From the NCBI RefSeq assembly GCF_026151205.1, contig NC_087078.1, forward strand, positions 18,555,118 to 18,619,117: a stretch of DNA of 64,000 bases, written 5' to 3'. Shown one piece after another: positions 9,196 through 20,085 of the stretch. Every line of letters begins with the position of its first letter. The first letter of the stretch is position 1. The notes under the pieces were generated by a model, which worked only from the letters and a program-made list of their open reading frames with translations, had not been told where the DNA came from and searched no databases. The DNA comes from Bolinopsis microptera. Its lineage: Eukaryota > Ctenophora > Tentaculata > Lobata > Bolinopsidae. The position numbers were made by a program, and so were the translations under genes.

Positions 9196-11266
9196 GGGGG
9201 GGGGTGTCACGTCCGTCTATGTCCGCTTGTCTCATAGAATCCAAAAAGGACAGGACATAGGCGGACATAGGCGGACATAGACGGACATAGGCGGACATAG
9301 GCAGACATAGGCGGACATAGGCGGGCATAGGCGGACATTAATGGACACCTAAATTGCTAAATAAAATGTTCAATTTTTGCTGTTATAGGGGGATCATTTT
9401 TTTTGTCCGTTCGGTACCCTATATTTTCAAAACGGACAAAAAATAGAGCGGACAAAAACGGACAAAAAAGGACAAATACGGACAAAAATGGAAATAACAT
9501 TTAGATGCTTCCTCCTCCTACTCTTCCTCCTCCTCCCCCTGGGTCTTCCTGATCTTCCTCAGTCCTCTTCCTCCTCCCCTCCTCAGTCCTCCTCCTACTC
9601 CTCCTCGTCCTCAGTCCTCCTCATCAGTCCTCAACAGTCCTCCTCCTCCCCAGTCCTCCTCCTCCTCCTCCTGAGTCCTCCTCCTGGGTCCTCCTCCTGG
9701 GTCCTCCTCCTCCTCTTCATCCTCCTCCTCTTCCTCTCAGTCCTCAGTCCCCCTCCTCCTCCTATTCAGTCCTCCTCCTCCTCCTCCTCCTCCTTCTCAG
9801 TCCTCCTCAGTCCTCCTCCTCCTCCTCCTCCTCTTCCCTCTCAGTCATCCTCCTCAGCCATCCTCCTCAGTCCTCCTCAGTCCTCCTCCTCAGTCCTCCT
9901 CCTCCTGGGTCCTCCTCCTCCTCTTCATCCTCCTCCTCTTCCTCCTCGGTCCTCAGTCCTCCTCCTCCTGGGTCCTCCTCCTCATCCTTCTCATCAGTCC
10001 TCCTCCTCCCCAGTCCTCTCCCAGTCCCCCTCCTTCTCCTCCTCCTATTCAGTCCTCCTCCTCCTCCTCCTCCTTCTCAGTCCTCCTGAGTCCTCCTCCT
10101 CCTCCTGAGTCCTCCTCCTCCTCCTGAGTCCTCCTCCTCCTCCTCCTCCTCTTCCCTCTCAGTCATCCTCCTCAGCCATCCTCCTCAGTCCTCCTCCTCC
10201 TGGGTCCTCCTCCTCCTCTTCATCCTCCTCCTCTTCCTCCTCGGTCCTCAGTCCTCCTCCTCCTGAGTCCTCCTCATCCTTCTCATCAGTCCTCCTCCTC
10301 CCCAGTCCTCTCCCAGTCTCCCTCCTTCTCCTCCTCCTATTCAGTCCTCCTCCTCCTCCTCCTCAGTTCTCCTCAGTCCTCCTTCTCATTTCTCCTAAGT
10401 CCTCCTCCTGAGTCCTCATCCTGAGTCCTCCTCCTCTTCCTTCTGAGTCCTCCTCCTGAGTCCTCCTCCTCCTCCCTCTCAGTCATCCTCCTCAGTCATC
10501 CTCCTCAGCCATCCTCCCCAGCCATCCTCCTCAGCCATCCTCCTCAGTACTCCTCAGTCCTCCTCCTTCTCAGTCATCGTCAGTCCTCCTCCTCAGTCCT
10601 CCTCAGTCCTCCTCCTCCTCCTGGGTCCTCCTCCTCCTCCTCCTCCTCCTGGGTCCTCCTGGGTCTTCCTGATCCTCCTCCTCCTGGGGCCTTTTCCTGG
10701 GTCCTCCTCCTGGGTCCTCCTCCTCCTGGGTCATCCTCCTCCTGGGTCCTCCTTCTCCTCCGCAGTCCTTCTCCTTCTCCTCCTCCTCCTCAGTCCTCCT
10801 CCTGAGTCCTCCTCCTCCTGAGTCATCCTCCTCAGTTCTCCTCCTCCTCCTCCTAGGTCCTCCTTCTGGGTCCTCCTCCTCCTCCTCCTCCTGGGTCTTC
10901 CTGATCCTTCTCCTCCCTCTCAGTCATCCTCCTCAGTCATCCTCCTCAGTCATCCTCCTCAGCCATCCTCCTCAGCCATCCTTCTCAGCCATCCTCCTCA
11001 GTACTCTTCAGTACTCTTCAGTCCTCAAAATGTTTGTCCGCTAATGTCCACCAATGGCCATCCAAGTCCGCCAATGTCCGTCCGGGTCCGCCAATGTCCG
11101 TCCGAGTCCGCCAATGTCCGTCCGAGTTCGCCAATGTCCGTCCGAGTCCGCCAATGTCCGTCCGTGTCCGCCAATGTCCCAAAAAACACGTCCGTTGTCT
11201 CATAGAATCCAAAAAGGACAGGACATAGGCGGACATAGACGGACATGACACCCCCCCCCCCCCCCC
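9196..11266. mobile_element. CCT-rich element with terminal inverted repeats, copy 1
   Basis: The left end is G9 then TGTCACGTCCGTCTATGTCC; the right end, read on the minus strand, is G16 then TGTCATGTCCGTCTATGTCC, so the termini are inverted repeats. TATAAT flanks both sides (9190-9195 and 11267-11272), a plausible 6-bp target-site duplication. Inside the left end is a tandem array of GGACATAGGC (about 9244-9343); inside the right end is the inverted counterpart, an array of AATGTCCGTCCGAGTCCGCC (about 11035-11190). The core, 9510-11020, is almost pure (CCT)n punctuated by AGT, GAGT and GGGT. Open frames here, including a 206-residue Ser/Pro/Leu frame at 9488-10108, are repeat translation. 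No transposase is present, so it is non-autonomous. The superfamily is unknown. Confidence 0.7.
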
Positions 11267-11289
11267 TATAATTGATTTAAATTTTTTTT

Positions 11290-11432
11290 TGAGCACCAAA
11301 AGGTTAGATAATTTAAATTTAACCCTTATGCTCAGCTGTAAATGATACTTTAAAGACAGTTGAGATTGTGCATCTCGCCTTGGACGGGGGTGAAATTATC
11401 AAGAAAACAGAAGTTTTTAACTGCAAATGAGC
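11290..11432. repeat. Dispersed repeat, copy 2 (first copy 4376-4500)
   Basis: Begins GAGCACCAAAAGGTTA and contains AACCCTTATGCTC and CGCCTTGGACGG like the copy at 4376-4500. It directly abuts the right end of the CCT element, so that element inserted beside or into this repeat. Confidence 0.65.
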
Positions 11433-11592
11433 GCATTTTGTTAGAAATATTCTAGCCAAGTGAAACTCCGGTTTAGTTGTATGTGCGAAACCTGTAAAAC
11501 AAAATACTTTATTACACAATAATAACAACTTAATTCCATATTTACCCAATTACATATAAACCACCTAATAAATAACAACTATAAATACTTAC

Positions 11593-11670
11593 CGATTGGA
11601 CGGTAGTCTGCTACAAACGATGTTGCGCAACTGCCTGCTCCAACCGGTTACCACTGGTGACTTGCCATTG
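11593..11670 (-). CDS. Candidate single exon of an unrecognised gene
   Basis: On the minus strand a pyrimidine-rich acceptor (CCTTTTCTAG) precedes a 78-bp segment that is open in only one frame, followed by a consensus donor GTAAGT. The 26 residues include VVTGWSRQLRNIV and SRLPSNR. The GW-x-R-x-L-R pattern faintly recalls the start of a methyl-CpG-binding (MBD) domain, but the conserved DVYY/GKK part would be in a following exon that I did not find. Splice signals are the main support; function is not assigned. Confidence 0.3.
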
Positions 11671-11820
11671 CTAGAAAAGGTAAATCTGGTTAGAATAAAG
11701 TCTATCACAGAAAAAGAAATAAAGGTGTGATCACTGATCAGACTAACACATCTGATGTGTTGAGATCATCAATTTTCCGTAAGATATGATTCAAGTCCTG
11801 GATAGCAAACTGCAGTTATA

Positions 11821-12390
11821 CCTTTGTGAGCTCATATGATGTAAGGGCTGACAAGTTCTTAATTGCAGATGTGCATCCAGTGCTTATCATATTTTTAGGG
11901 TTGACATAGTTGTTGCCAGGTTTACTGTGTTCATCTAGTGTTATCCATCCATCAAGTTGGTATTCTTCAACCAGTTCCTAATAGCAGTCTTTGGCTTTTC
12001 TTGTGCTTCTTCATTAGGGATGACTTCGAATATTTCAGAATCGTCTGTGTGTTTTCTCACTCGATTAACATAGTCCTGCTTATCTAGAAAAAAGTATTTT
12101 GATCCTTTATCTGCCGGTCTGATAACAATGTCCTTCCATTTCTCCATGTCTTCGAAAGCTTTTCTTGATTCTTGAAGGGATTGATTCTTGAAGGGAGGTT
12201 GTCTGGAAGTTTTGAAGTTGTGCCGCCATTGGTTTGGAGTAAATCTTTTGTGATCCTTTCGATGTATTATAGTTCTAGGCAGTGGTTGTTGACTACCTTT
12301 TGATTGATTTGGTGTCTCCTGAGCTCATCAACTTTTTCTCCATTTGTACAATCGCTGCTTGTTGTTGGCTCAGCTCCTTTGTTTTTTGGG
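11821..12390 (-). mobile_element. Penelope-like element, N-terminal RT region fragment
   Basis: The minus-strand translation contains DIVIRPADKGSKYFFLDKQD, matching the conserved I-R-P-A-D-K-G motif that begins the reverse-transcriptase region of Penelope-like elements, preceded by a basic segment (HKRFTPNQWRHN). A TAA interrupts the frame near 11941, after NTNLMDG; beyond a shift it continues WITLDEHSKPGNNYVNP and LSALTSYELTKV. Inactive fragment. A separate Penelope C-terminus lies at 20475-20951 on the opposite strand, so the two are different insertions. Confidence 0.7.
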
Positions 12391-12868
12391 GGTTGCATAA
12401 CCAATGCAATACCAAGCCCATCTCAGTTTATAAGCGAATTGGAAAATATCGAGGCTGAACTTATAGTAATTAGGTAAAGGAGGTGTTGGTGCGTAGGATT
12501 TCCTAATTAATTAATTAACTTTCTGCTGTGGATTGTACGCAGCCATCAGCAAATAGCCATCGGCAATTGGGGAGGGCGGCCGCCCCCAAGCCCCCTGAGT
12601 CCTTTGATAGAACACCCCACTCAACTGCCACCTCTGCCTCAGGGGGCATTTTTCTAAACATGGCTCAGCCCAATGCTTGAACCAGATAGACTGCATTAGA
12701 CGTTAGCCTTAAAACCCCTTACAGAAATATGGAGGTAGAGCATATATTACACAACCATCCAACCAAAATAGTTTTTCTTATTGACAGTTGTAGTGATGTT
12801 TTTTCTGCAATTAAGCTAGTGTTTACCTATTCTATCTATCACAATATAATACATTTTATCATTTAGCC
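12391..12868. other. Spacer, GC-rich patch, no gene seen
   Basis: Contains a GC-rich stretch at 12566-12650 (GGCGGCCGCCCCC) that can form small hairpins. Immediately before 12869 the sequence TTTTATCATTTAG resembles a splice acceptor for the next gene. Confidence 0.45.
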
Positions 12869-13356
12869 ATGCAGAGAGGTGGTTCAAAAGGACACATTCT
12901 TGACAAGAGGTTATTGCAGAGAATCAATGAGGTAGGAAATATTCCTCTTGAGGTTTATTCAAATTATAAAGTAGGTGGAGACTAAATATTGGAAAGTTTG
13001 GGTGACAGAATCACTATATGATAAATCTCTATCTCTTGCTCACCCAATTATTGACTAATAGCATTATATTATATGCTGCACAACATTTGCAATGATAGGT
13101 CTGACCACTCATATAATTAAGTTTTTTAAGAAATTGCATGACTCCTTTTTCATTGATGTTTTTTCAACTATCTAGATTGTTTGGTGATTATGAGATAATA
13201 TACGATTGCTACTTTATATTTCAGTATGTAGATACTCAGCCAAAGCAGAAGTATATCACAACTGATGATGTCTTTGCGTATTTGCAGTTTAAATTTCCCG
13301 AATATCAACGTAAAAAGAAGAAAGCCCTGCAGGATTCTGTCCAAAAGTATCTCCAG
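12869..13356 (+). CDS. Two exons of an unrecognised basic helical protein (partial gene)
   Basis: Exon 1, 12869-12931, encodes 21 residues (MQRGGSKGHILDKRLL...) and ends at donor GAG|GTAGGA. Exon 2, 13225-13356, starts after TTATATTTCAG and ends at CAG|GTAAAC; it encodes 44 residues including TTDDVFAYLQFKFPEYQRKK and ALQDSVQKYLQ. Both junctions are phase 0. An AG two bases before the ATG suggests an upstream noncoding exon. The FPEY-x-R-x-K-K pattern with flanking helices faintly resembles helices 2-3 of a forkhead-like winged helix, but this is weak. The next exon was not found; a hairpin repeat and a gypsy element follow, so the gene may be interrupted. Confidence 0.5.
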
Positions 13357-13701
13357 GTAAACTAAGCTTTGTTCTTTATTCGAAAAGTATTTTGGGGCAT
13401 TTAAGGGGGCCGGGGGGGTCTTCATCGAAATTCTCTCGAAAACGACTTTATAGTTGTTTCTGATAGAGGGGAGTGATATCTATCAGCTACTTTTGGTCCC
13501 ATGAAAAAATATTGTTCCTAGCCGAAATTATCGCCGGTCAAAGGTCAGCGCTTATGTGTAATTGTATTGCGCGAGCGATTTTCAATCGCGCGTTCTGAAA
13601 ATCGAGTCTAAAAATCTATCTTCTCCTACATTTTTTGAGCAATCACCCTCAAACTTTCAGGATATGTTCTTAGGGTCAGTTAGAATAGAACTCTACAGCC
13701 A
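13357..13701. other. Spacer, no gene seen
   Basis: Intronic or intergenic sequence downstream of the preceding donor site. It contains a short G-run (about 13406-13417) and an ATTGCGCGAGCGATTTTCAA hairpin-like segment near 13565; no exon was recognised. Confidence 0.4.
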
Positions 13702-13822
13702 GAATTTTGAGATAGGCCTTTAAAGATTTTTAATTCGATTTTGAAAATCTTGGACCTCTAAAAATCAAGGTCTAAGATTTTCAAAATCGAATTAGAAATC
13801 TTTAAAGGCCTATCTCAAATTC
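13702..13822. repeat. Long hairpin (about 50-bp arms)
   Basis: The left arm GAGATAGGCCTTTAAAGATT onward (13709-13755) is matched in reverse complement by the right arm ending AATCTTTAAAGGCCTATCTC (13797-13816). The arms are about 50 bp with a few mismatches and a loop of roughly 10 bases. It could extrude as a cruciform or, if transcribed, fold as a long double-stranded RNA. It is probably a fold-back element. Confidence 0.8.
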
Positions 13823-14065
13823 CGGACTTGCTTGGTCGTTGGTTTTCAGGGGGGAAGGCAACTTTCGGTTGAGGACGCTCTGTCACTTTAGGCCCGTGAG
13901 GTATCCTTGACTGGGGAGCTGGTTTCGCCACAGCCTCAAGCTGTTGCCGTTCGGAACTCTAGGTTTAGTGAATTTCATTCTTCTTTCCCTTGTTTCTTGC
14001 AGCTTCTGGAACTTTAATGTCAGAGCCCGAGCTATCTCTCCTGGTTAACAGCGTTTTGTGCGGTT
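13823..14065. other. Spacer next to the gypsy remnant
   Basis: No coding signature. It may include the 3' end or LTR remains of the gypsy element to its right, but I could not find paired LTRs. Confidence 0.35.
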
Positions 14066-16027
14066 TTATTGCGTCAGCGTGTTGGACCACGTAATTGTTC
14101 GAATTATCCCACCGAGTCTTTTGATTACTCTAGCTTGTTCCCAGTGGCATTTTGTCAGTCCATTTTGGCGAAATGGAGCTGATTTTCGGACTCTCGAGTT
14201 TCTGGGGTGTTCGTTAATTGCAACTTGCAGTTTTCTCAGATTGCAATTCCATGCTCCCTCATCCGATCGGTTTGGTTTGATTTGGTGTAGTTTAGATCGC
14301 AGAGTTCTGTTGAACGCTAACACAGCTGGTGTTTGACCAGTTGGACGAAGGGGGTGTGTTGCGGTAAAGTTACAGAAAATCGTTCACGATTCTTGCACAC
14401 GTCCTTACTGGTTACAGCATCTTTTTTCAGGGCGGATTTAAAGGACTGAACAAGTCGTCGGCAGATTCCGCTTGATTTGGGAGAATAAGTCGGGAACAGG
14501 TCACGTTGCTTGATTACCACTGCGATTTCAAGATATCCCTCAGTTTCATCCGACACGAACTGTGGTACGTTATCCGTTACCAGACAGATTGGAATTACTG
14601 TACGAGGGAAATATGGATCTAAAAGCACGTATTGTAGCACTAGATGTTGTATTGTGTTCATTGGAACAACTTCAGGCCACTTGCTGTAAGGAGGTCTACT
14701 AATAATAGCCACATGCTGCCCAGGAATGGGCCCGCAAAGTCCGCGTGTAACTCTTTGGAAAGGTGCCACTAGATATAGGCCCAGGGGTGGTCAAACGGAC
14801 TTTAGTCAAGTTCTTACCAGCCTTGGCGGCATGTCTCACACGTCCGAGCAGTATCCTCGATTTGTGGTGTCAAGACGTGGGCCAGTTAACGTAAGATCTG
14901 GCCAAGGATTTCATTACCTGTTACTCAATGTGAGTTGGCGTGCAGAATATCCATTACAGTTGCTTCTCAGTTTAGCGGGAATCACGACACGGGCTCCCCA
15001 AGTTAAACATCCATGTTCATGGCTCAACTCGTCTCTTCTAGTCCAGAAAAGCTTTGAGAGACCGTCACATTTCAGATTCTTCGGCCAAACCATTCAGAGT
15101 GTATTCCAAAACTCTGCTCAGAATCGGGTCCTTTAGGAGTTGTGTTCGCCACTAATCTGCATTGAGTAAAGTCCGCTCATAGTCAGTGCGAACATATCCA
15201 CAAACTCGTCTCTCTCCCTCACAGGGTGTGTTACCGATTTTGGCAGCCGGGATAACATATCAGCGTTAGCATGAGCTTGGTATTACGTTATTGAATGTCC
15301 ATATGGTAATTATATGGAATTAAAGCCCACCGAGTTAACCTACCGGGCAGTCATCTCTGGAATTGGCTTATCGCCAAATATAGAACCAGCGCACGATGAT
15401 CTGTCACCAAGGTAAAACTGGGGCTCATTATACAAGTAAATATGTAGGCGCTTTATGGCCCACACTATGGCCAGGGCCTCTTTGTCCACTTGAGCGTAAT
15501 CCTCTCGGCGGTGACAGGGTCCGGGGAGTTGAATCAATGGGGCGCTCATCCCATTCAGCCAAATGTGAGACAACACTGCGCCATTGCCACCGATTGAAGA
15601 TCAGTGTCAGTTTAAGAGGAAGCTGGGATTGTAAAAGGTTTCAATACACGGTTAGAAGCCAGCGATTTTTCAATATTTTAAAACGCTGTTCTTTTCGGTT
15701 ATTTGTCCACACCCAACTTTACATTTCTTAGCTCTCAGCCTGTTTCAATTGGAGCAATCACAGACGAACAAGTGCGGCAAATAGGCCTGTAATAATTCAC
15801 AGCCCCAAAAAACTAATCAGTATCGGTTCCACTTTCTAGGTTCTGGAGCCATCAGCATACTTCGACCTTGCTTTTTCACGGGTTTGATTCCCTTCAGGCA
15901 GACACCACATGACCCATATAGACAACTTCTTTTTGCATGAAAGAAAGTTTTTTTCGGTTTTACATTTAAAACCTCGCTGCTCCAACCTACTTCGCATTAT
16001 TGAGGTTGATCTGCTGGTCACTCTCAT
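14066..16027 (-). mobile_element. Decayed Ty3/gypsy retrotransposon pol
   Basis: Read from right to left, the pieces of one pol gene appear in the right order. At 16027-15836 is a reverse-transcriptase segment (RGFKCKTEKN...). At 15576-15340 is the RNase H segment REDYAQVDKEALAIVWAIKR followed by IFGDKPIPEMTAR. At 14769-14317 is the integrase core, YSKWPEVVPM and VTDNVPQFVSDE. At 14323-14066 is the post-integrase segment with FNRTLRSKLHQIKPN. Frame changes and stops separate the pieces, so the copy is dead. Plus-strand open frames across it are shadows. No LTR pair or primer-binding site was recognised. Confidence 0.85.
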
Positions 16028-17825
16028 TTCGACCAGAACTAATATATCGTCAATTCGTTCAATACGTTGAATAAGGGTACATAATACATATTACATATAA
16101 AGGTACACACTAAACATTTATCTTGGCTCTCCTTATCAAGTTGCCCACTCCCGTATGTGACCTAGTTTATAATAAACTTATTGGTAGTGTGGGTTAGGAC
16201 AACTGCCAGTCTCGGTCAGATTGTGGACAGTAGCTGAAGGGTACAGTAAAACCCCAATTACGCTCTTCCCAAAACTTTTTGAAAATATTTCTCAATTCAA
16301 TATCACTTAATTTGTCACAATACGGCTTTGAACGGGATATCAAGCTTACCAGGCCAAGATCATTGCTTCCCCTATTTACCCCTTACTAAACCCTACTAAA
16401 GTCTTTGTCAAGTAAGTACTGAGGCCCTGGACCTGTGCGGGAGGAACCATGTGACCCACCTGGGACTCATACCCCCGTTTAACATGTTATTCCATCTTAA
16501 GTATGTATACAGTTATTATCAAGGTTTCACTGTATTATAAAGGGGAAAATAGGGTAAATTGACAACAAATCATTTGTTGGACATAAATATTTGCTATTTT
16601 CTAGTGTTGGCTAGGGACAACGCCTTTTTATGAACAATGAACATAGTGACTGAACATGGCTGATGTAATGTGGTCATTTGTTAGATCATCTAACTGTTAT
16701 CGGAAGATTGTAAAATAAAAGAGATTATCTCATGTTTGCAATTCACGTGACTATTCATAACAAGCACTGAAAATGTGCCAGCAGGTGATTATACCACATT
16801 TTAAAATGATGATTCCATACTGTATTGTAATTGCTATTTTAATTATATTTTATTGTGTACCTGCGTCTCATTAGTAGTATAGGGTTTCGGACAGTTGTGA
16901 AGCTAATTTCCTAACGAAGACAATTAATACAAAATAATAATTTTATGACAAGTTACTCAGATCATTCCCGCCCTCCTATGTAATCATGAAAGACCTTAGA
17001 AATCCGGAAGAGATGTATAACATGTAGGACAAAATTTGGACATCTAGATTCTAGAACCATATCTAGACCCAACTAAAAGTATTGTAAAAAATGATGTTAG
17101 GGTCCCGATCCCGGTTGTTCACGTATTACGAAATCACTGACGATTGCACAAGTGTTATTTTAACACTACAGCTCTAGCTACTAAAACTTATTATTTAATT
17201 ACTTAATTAATTGTAAAACTGATAACGGAAGTGGGTACAAATTTGCCAAATAGTGATTAAGTAACAACTGATTACGCAATATGTGAAAGACTCCGGCCCT
17301 TATGATACGCTGCTCTCAAAAGCGGCATTGGATATCGTAAAACGGGAACCCTTAAAGTGTCCAGGCGTGAAATTTGGATCGAATCTTCTTCAGTAATCTG
17401 CAATCGCGAGTAACGACCTCAGCTCGGGATTGATGCGGATAATCGGACCGGCAATGTCGTACATAATGTCAGCCAAAATGTCCAAATTTGGAGCGTGATA
17501 AGAGCTCCGCTAAAACGGTAGTATAAAGTGCAAACTCTTGTCTACAATCTACATTAGAATAGAATAACCGGAAACATCAGAAAATTTCATACGACGAAAC
17601 GAAAATGATCAAGTGAAGTCGTCTTGAGGGTCGAACTAGAAATATTTGTATTTACCCGATCCATTTAAATAAATTTGATATCATGAATATGATGCTGTTC
17701 ATTAAAACGACGAAACGTCGAATAATTCCTTTCCTGATAAGAGCATTTAAATGTAGGTATGCACATATTCCGTTCCAAAAAGTCTAACTGGAGATGATCT
17801 AGCAAATGATAACCCGGTAACTAAC
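16028..17825. other. Long spacer, no gene identified
   Basis: Most of this stretch shows no family signature on either strand. It is where the remaining exons of the minus-strand RPS27 gene would be expected. One minus-strand frame (about 17400-17275) follows an AG acceptor and is open for about 41 codons, but its residues do not resemble the RPS27 C-terminus. Confidence 0.4.
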
Positions 17826-17951
17826 CTTGTAACATCCGGGGCATTTAACATCCATGAAGTAGGAGTTGGGAGACTGAACCAATCTCTTGAGCTTGTGGGA
17901 CCTTTTCTCTTCCTCTGCGGTAGGGTGCAACAAGTCCTTTGATAAAGGCAT
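17826..17951 (-). CDS. RPS27: 40S ribosomal protein eS27, N-terminal exon (partial)
   Basis: The minus-strand exon encodes 42 residues beginning [17 protein letters not shown], with [20 protein letters not shown] near the end, and stops at donor AAG|GTTAGT. This is almost identical to the N-terminal half of eukaryotic eS27, a small-subunit ribosomal protein with a C4 zinc ribbon (C-x2-C ... C-x2-C). Only the first CPGC pair is present here; the second half (about 42 residues with the second Cys pair) should lie in a following exon to the left. I did not find it in the 1.8 kb before the gypsy element or further left. An AG at TGTTATAG just upstream suggests a 5' noncoding exon. Either the gene has a long intron, or this is a truncated duplicate. 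Because the exon still carries a splice donor, it is not a processed pseudogene. Confidence 0.85.
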
Positions 17952-18275
17952 GATTCCTATAACACTAAAAGAGGGATTCGGTTAGTATTGTCCAATATGT
18001 TACATATAATATGAAAATAGCGATAATTGCACTGCGCTCACCGTGTAGCATTGCAATACAAGTTAAGTACATCATGGACGTTTTGGGAAGTATTGGAACG
18101 TTTGTCAGCTCGCTCCACATATTTAACTGAAATGCATCAGGACTTTAATATTTGGATAACAGAACTTGCGGAAGCCTCCAGTTTTCAGCAGAAAAATTTT
18201 AAAAATCATAAATTAAGAAAGTTGGTGTTTGAGGCATACAGAGGAATGAACCAATTTGTCAAAGAAACTATCAGT
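17952..18275. other. Spacer upstream of the RPS27 exon
   Basis: Would contain the RPS27 promoter and any 5' noncoding exon. A 103-codon plus frame (18027-18338) runs into the tandem repeat and has no recognisable domain, so it is not called. Confidence 0.35.
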
Positions 18276-18562
18276 ATGACGGTCATTTCGATGTCATTTC
18301 GTGAAGGATGTCATTTCGTGAAGGACGTCATTTCTTGAAGGATGTCATTTCGTGAAGGATGTCATTTCGTGAAGGATGTCATTTCGTGAAAGATGTCATT
18401 TCGTGAAAGATGTCATTTCCGTGAAGGATGTCATTTTGTGAAGGATGTCATTTCGTGAAGGATGTCATTTCGTGAAAGATGTCATTTCGTGAAGGATGTC
18501 ATTTCGTGAAGGATGTCATTTCACGAAGGATGTCATTTCGTGAAGGATGTCATTCAATTTCG
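18276..18562 (+). repeat. 17-bp tandem repeat GATGTCATTTCGTGAAG
   Basis: About 16 copies of GATGTCATTTCGTGAAG with single-base variants, preceded and followed by decayed copies (TTTCGTTTCGTTTCAG). Confidence 0.9.
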
Positions 18563-19089
18563 TTTCGTTTCAGTCCGTTTCATTTGTCACATGGTAGGCG
18601 CACTACTAATAGATAAAAACGTAGCGCAATATGCTGAACGACAGTTAACAAACTTAAGGAGTGAACAGTATTTCTGTATTTTATAATCTGATCGAATTGG
18701 AGTGAGAACAACCAGAACAACGATGTCATGAAAAAAATGCTGATTAATTCTTGTCTTTTTGAAAAGACGCACAGAAAACTGTGGAACCTGCACAGCACTC
18801 GCAAAAAGGAGTCTAAAGCCCGCCAAACATTAAAAATGAAAATGTGGACAAGTAAACCAACTAAAGAATGTTACGCAGATATTTCTAACCTGGGAAGACA
18901 TAGTATCAGCTAGAATTAGTACGGTTATAAAATTTATCGAGGCAACCAATAGACTACTAAAGGAGGATCTTTTCGAGGATCCCATTAACCACTAATACAA
19001 ATAGGACATCTTGCAGTTTTCTAGGCATTGACCGTCCCTGGAAGTCCCTGTCTCCCCATCGTTAACCCGTAAGGGGTTGCACCAGGGGC
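18563..19089. other. Spacer, no gene seen
   Basis: Short open frames on both strands (for example 18728-18913 plus) lack family signatures and splice context. Confidence 0.4.
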
Positions 19090-19240
19090 GGTGGTAACAG
19101 AACTTCAAGACTCTCGGAGTCTGTTGTCGATATCTATGTATAATATATTTATGGTATATAATTTGGGAGTCTCTCTCTCCAGCAGCAGGAGTTGGAGAAT
19201 GGGGACGCGTTGTGAAAGCCACCGCAAGGAAGGCTTACAG
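19090..19240 (+). repeat. Dispersed repeat family C, copy 1
   Basis: Shares the ordered words CTTCAAGACTC, GTCTGTTG, TTTGGGAGTC and AGCAGGAGTTG with the segment at 52208-52350, over about 145 bp. No coding capacity. The left flank contains AACCCGTAAGGGGTTG, a small hairpin. Confidence 0.65.
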
Positions 19241-19835
19241 TCGACGCCGACCAATCAAAAGAAAGAAGTTACGCAGATATGAACAGAATTAATTAATTAC
19301 GATTTCATGAGTCTTGATCATCAACTGATGGAATATCCTGTAGTCAAAGAGAAGACTCAATCGTCTATGGAAGAGTACATGGTCGCTTTAGATAATTGTA
19401 CTTATTGCTTGGAGTGGTGCTCATATCTAATGAATACCTCCGAATAATATAATGATCAAAGAACTACATCTATTATGACAGCTTGACTTGAAAAAGAACT
19501 CCTCGAACTATCAAAATAGGAGTGACATCAACCTTGCATTTGATTAAGCCTTGCATCTGATTAAGATATTGCTAAGTTTGCTCCTAGTTCAGAGTAGTAT
19601 TTCGAACGCTTTGAGAAATTGGCCCAGCAGACACATTAAACGCATGAAAGCTTCTTCATGCCACACTACTTCCTACCTTGTTTTTAACTATTTTCAATCG
19701 CTAGACTTGAACTTGAGTTCGGCTTTTCATCAAGCCATGGATAGAAAAAAACCTGAACATTTTAACCTTTCCGCGTACGCCTGCAGAATAGAAATTCAAA
19801 CTTTGGTAACTTCGCATTAACCTATTTGGTAAACA
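19241..19835. other. Spacer, no gene seen
   Basis: No reading frame with a recognisable domain. The plus frame at 19551-19820 precedes the LINE tail and may be decayed element sequence. Confidence 0.35.
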
Positions 19836-20085
19836 AAAAGGAAGCGCCTTCGTTTCGAAATCCTAAGAACAGCAGTGATTTCTCTCCGGGGAGACAGAGG
19901 TGCGAGAAAGAACTTTGTTAATATAGATAGTCTCGATATGAACTTGGAGCCACAAGGCCAAGGGTAATTTTCAAATGTTTCTCACAATATTTGAGATAGG
20001 GAATACATTAGAATTTCTGAAGGGTTGTTTTTATATGGGATCATTGTGACATTGTGTGTACATTGTTTGAATAACTTATATTTGG
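19836..20085 (+). mobile_element. 3' end of an R2-type LINE, copy 1
   Basis: Encodes RLRFEILRTAVISLRGDRGA followed by a variable linker and the conserved NLEPQGQG-like end, then an untranslated tail with GGTTGTTTTTATATGGGATC and TGTGTGTACATTGTTTGAA. The same 3' end occurs at 23795-24030 and 28747-28930, so these are 5'-truncated copies of one family. Confidence 0.75.

Noticed and set aside
9488-10108. 206-codon Ser/Pro/Leu-rich open frame
   Set aside because: It is a direct translation of the (CCT)n repeat; the counterpart at 39375-40229 behaves the same way.
11018-11299. Opposed frames over the right arm of the CCT element
   Set aside because: Produced by the 20-bp GTCCGAGTCCGCCAATGTCC array on both strands.
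14726-15136. 136-codon plus frame
   Set aside because: Shadow of the gypsy pol on the opposite strand.
17275-17400. Minus frame after an AG as the second RPS27 exon
   Set aside because: It starts ITEED but the rest shows no zinc-ribbon cysteines or eS27 similarity.
17690-17740. ACGACGAAACGTCG as a third hammerhead motif
   Set aside because: The GAAA half is present but no CUGANGA sequence stands at the right distance upstream.
18027-18338. 103-codon plus frame ending in the 17-bp repeat
   Set aside because: The C-terminal third is repeat translation and the rest has no recognisable feature.
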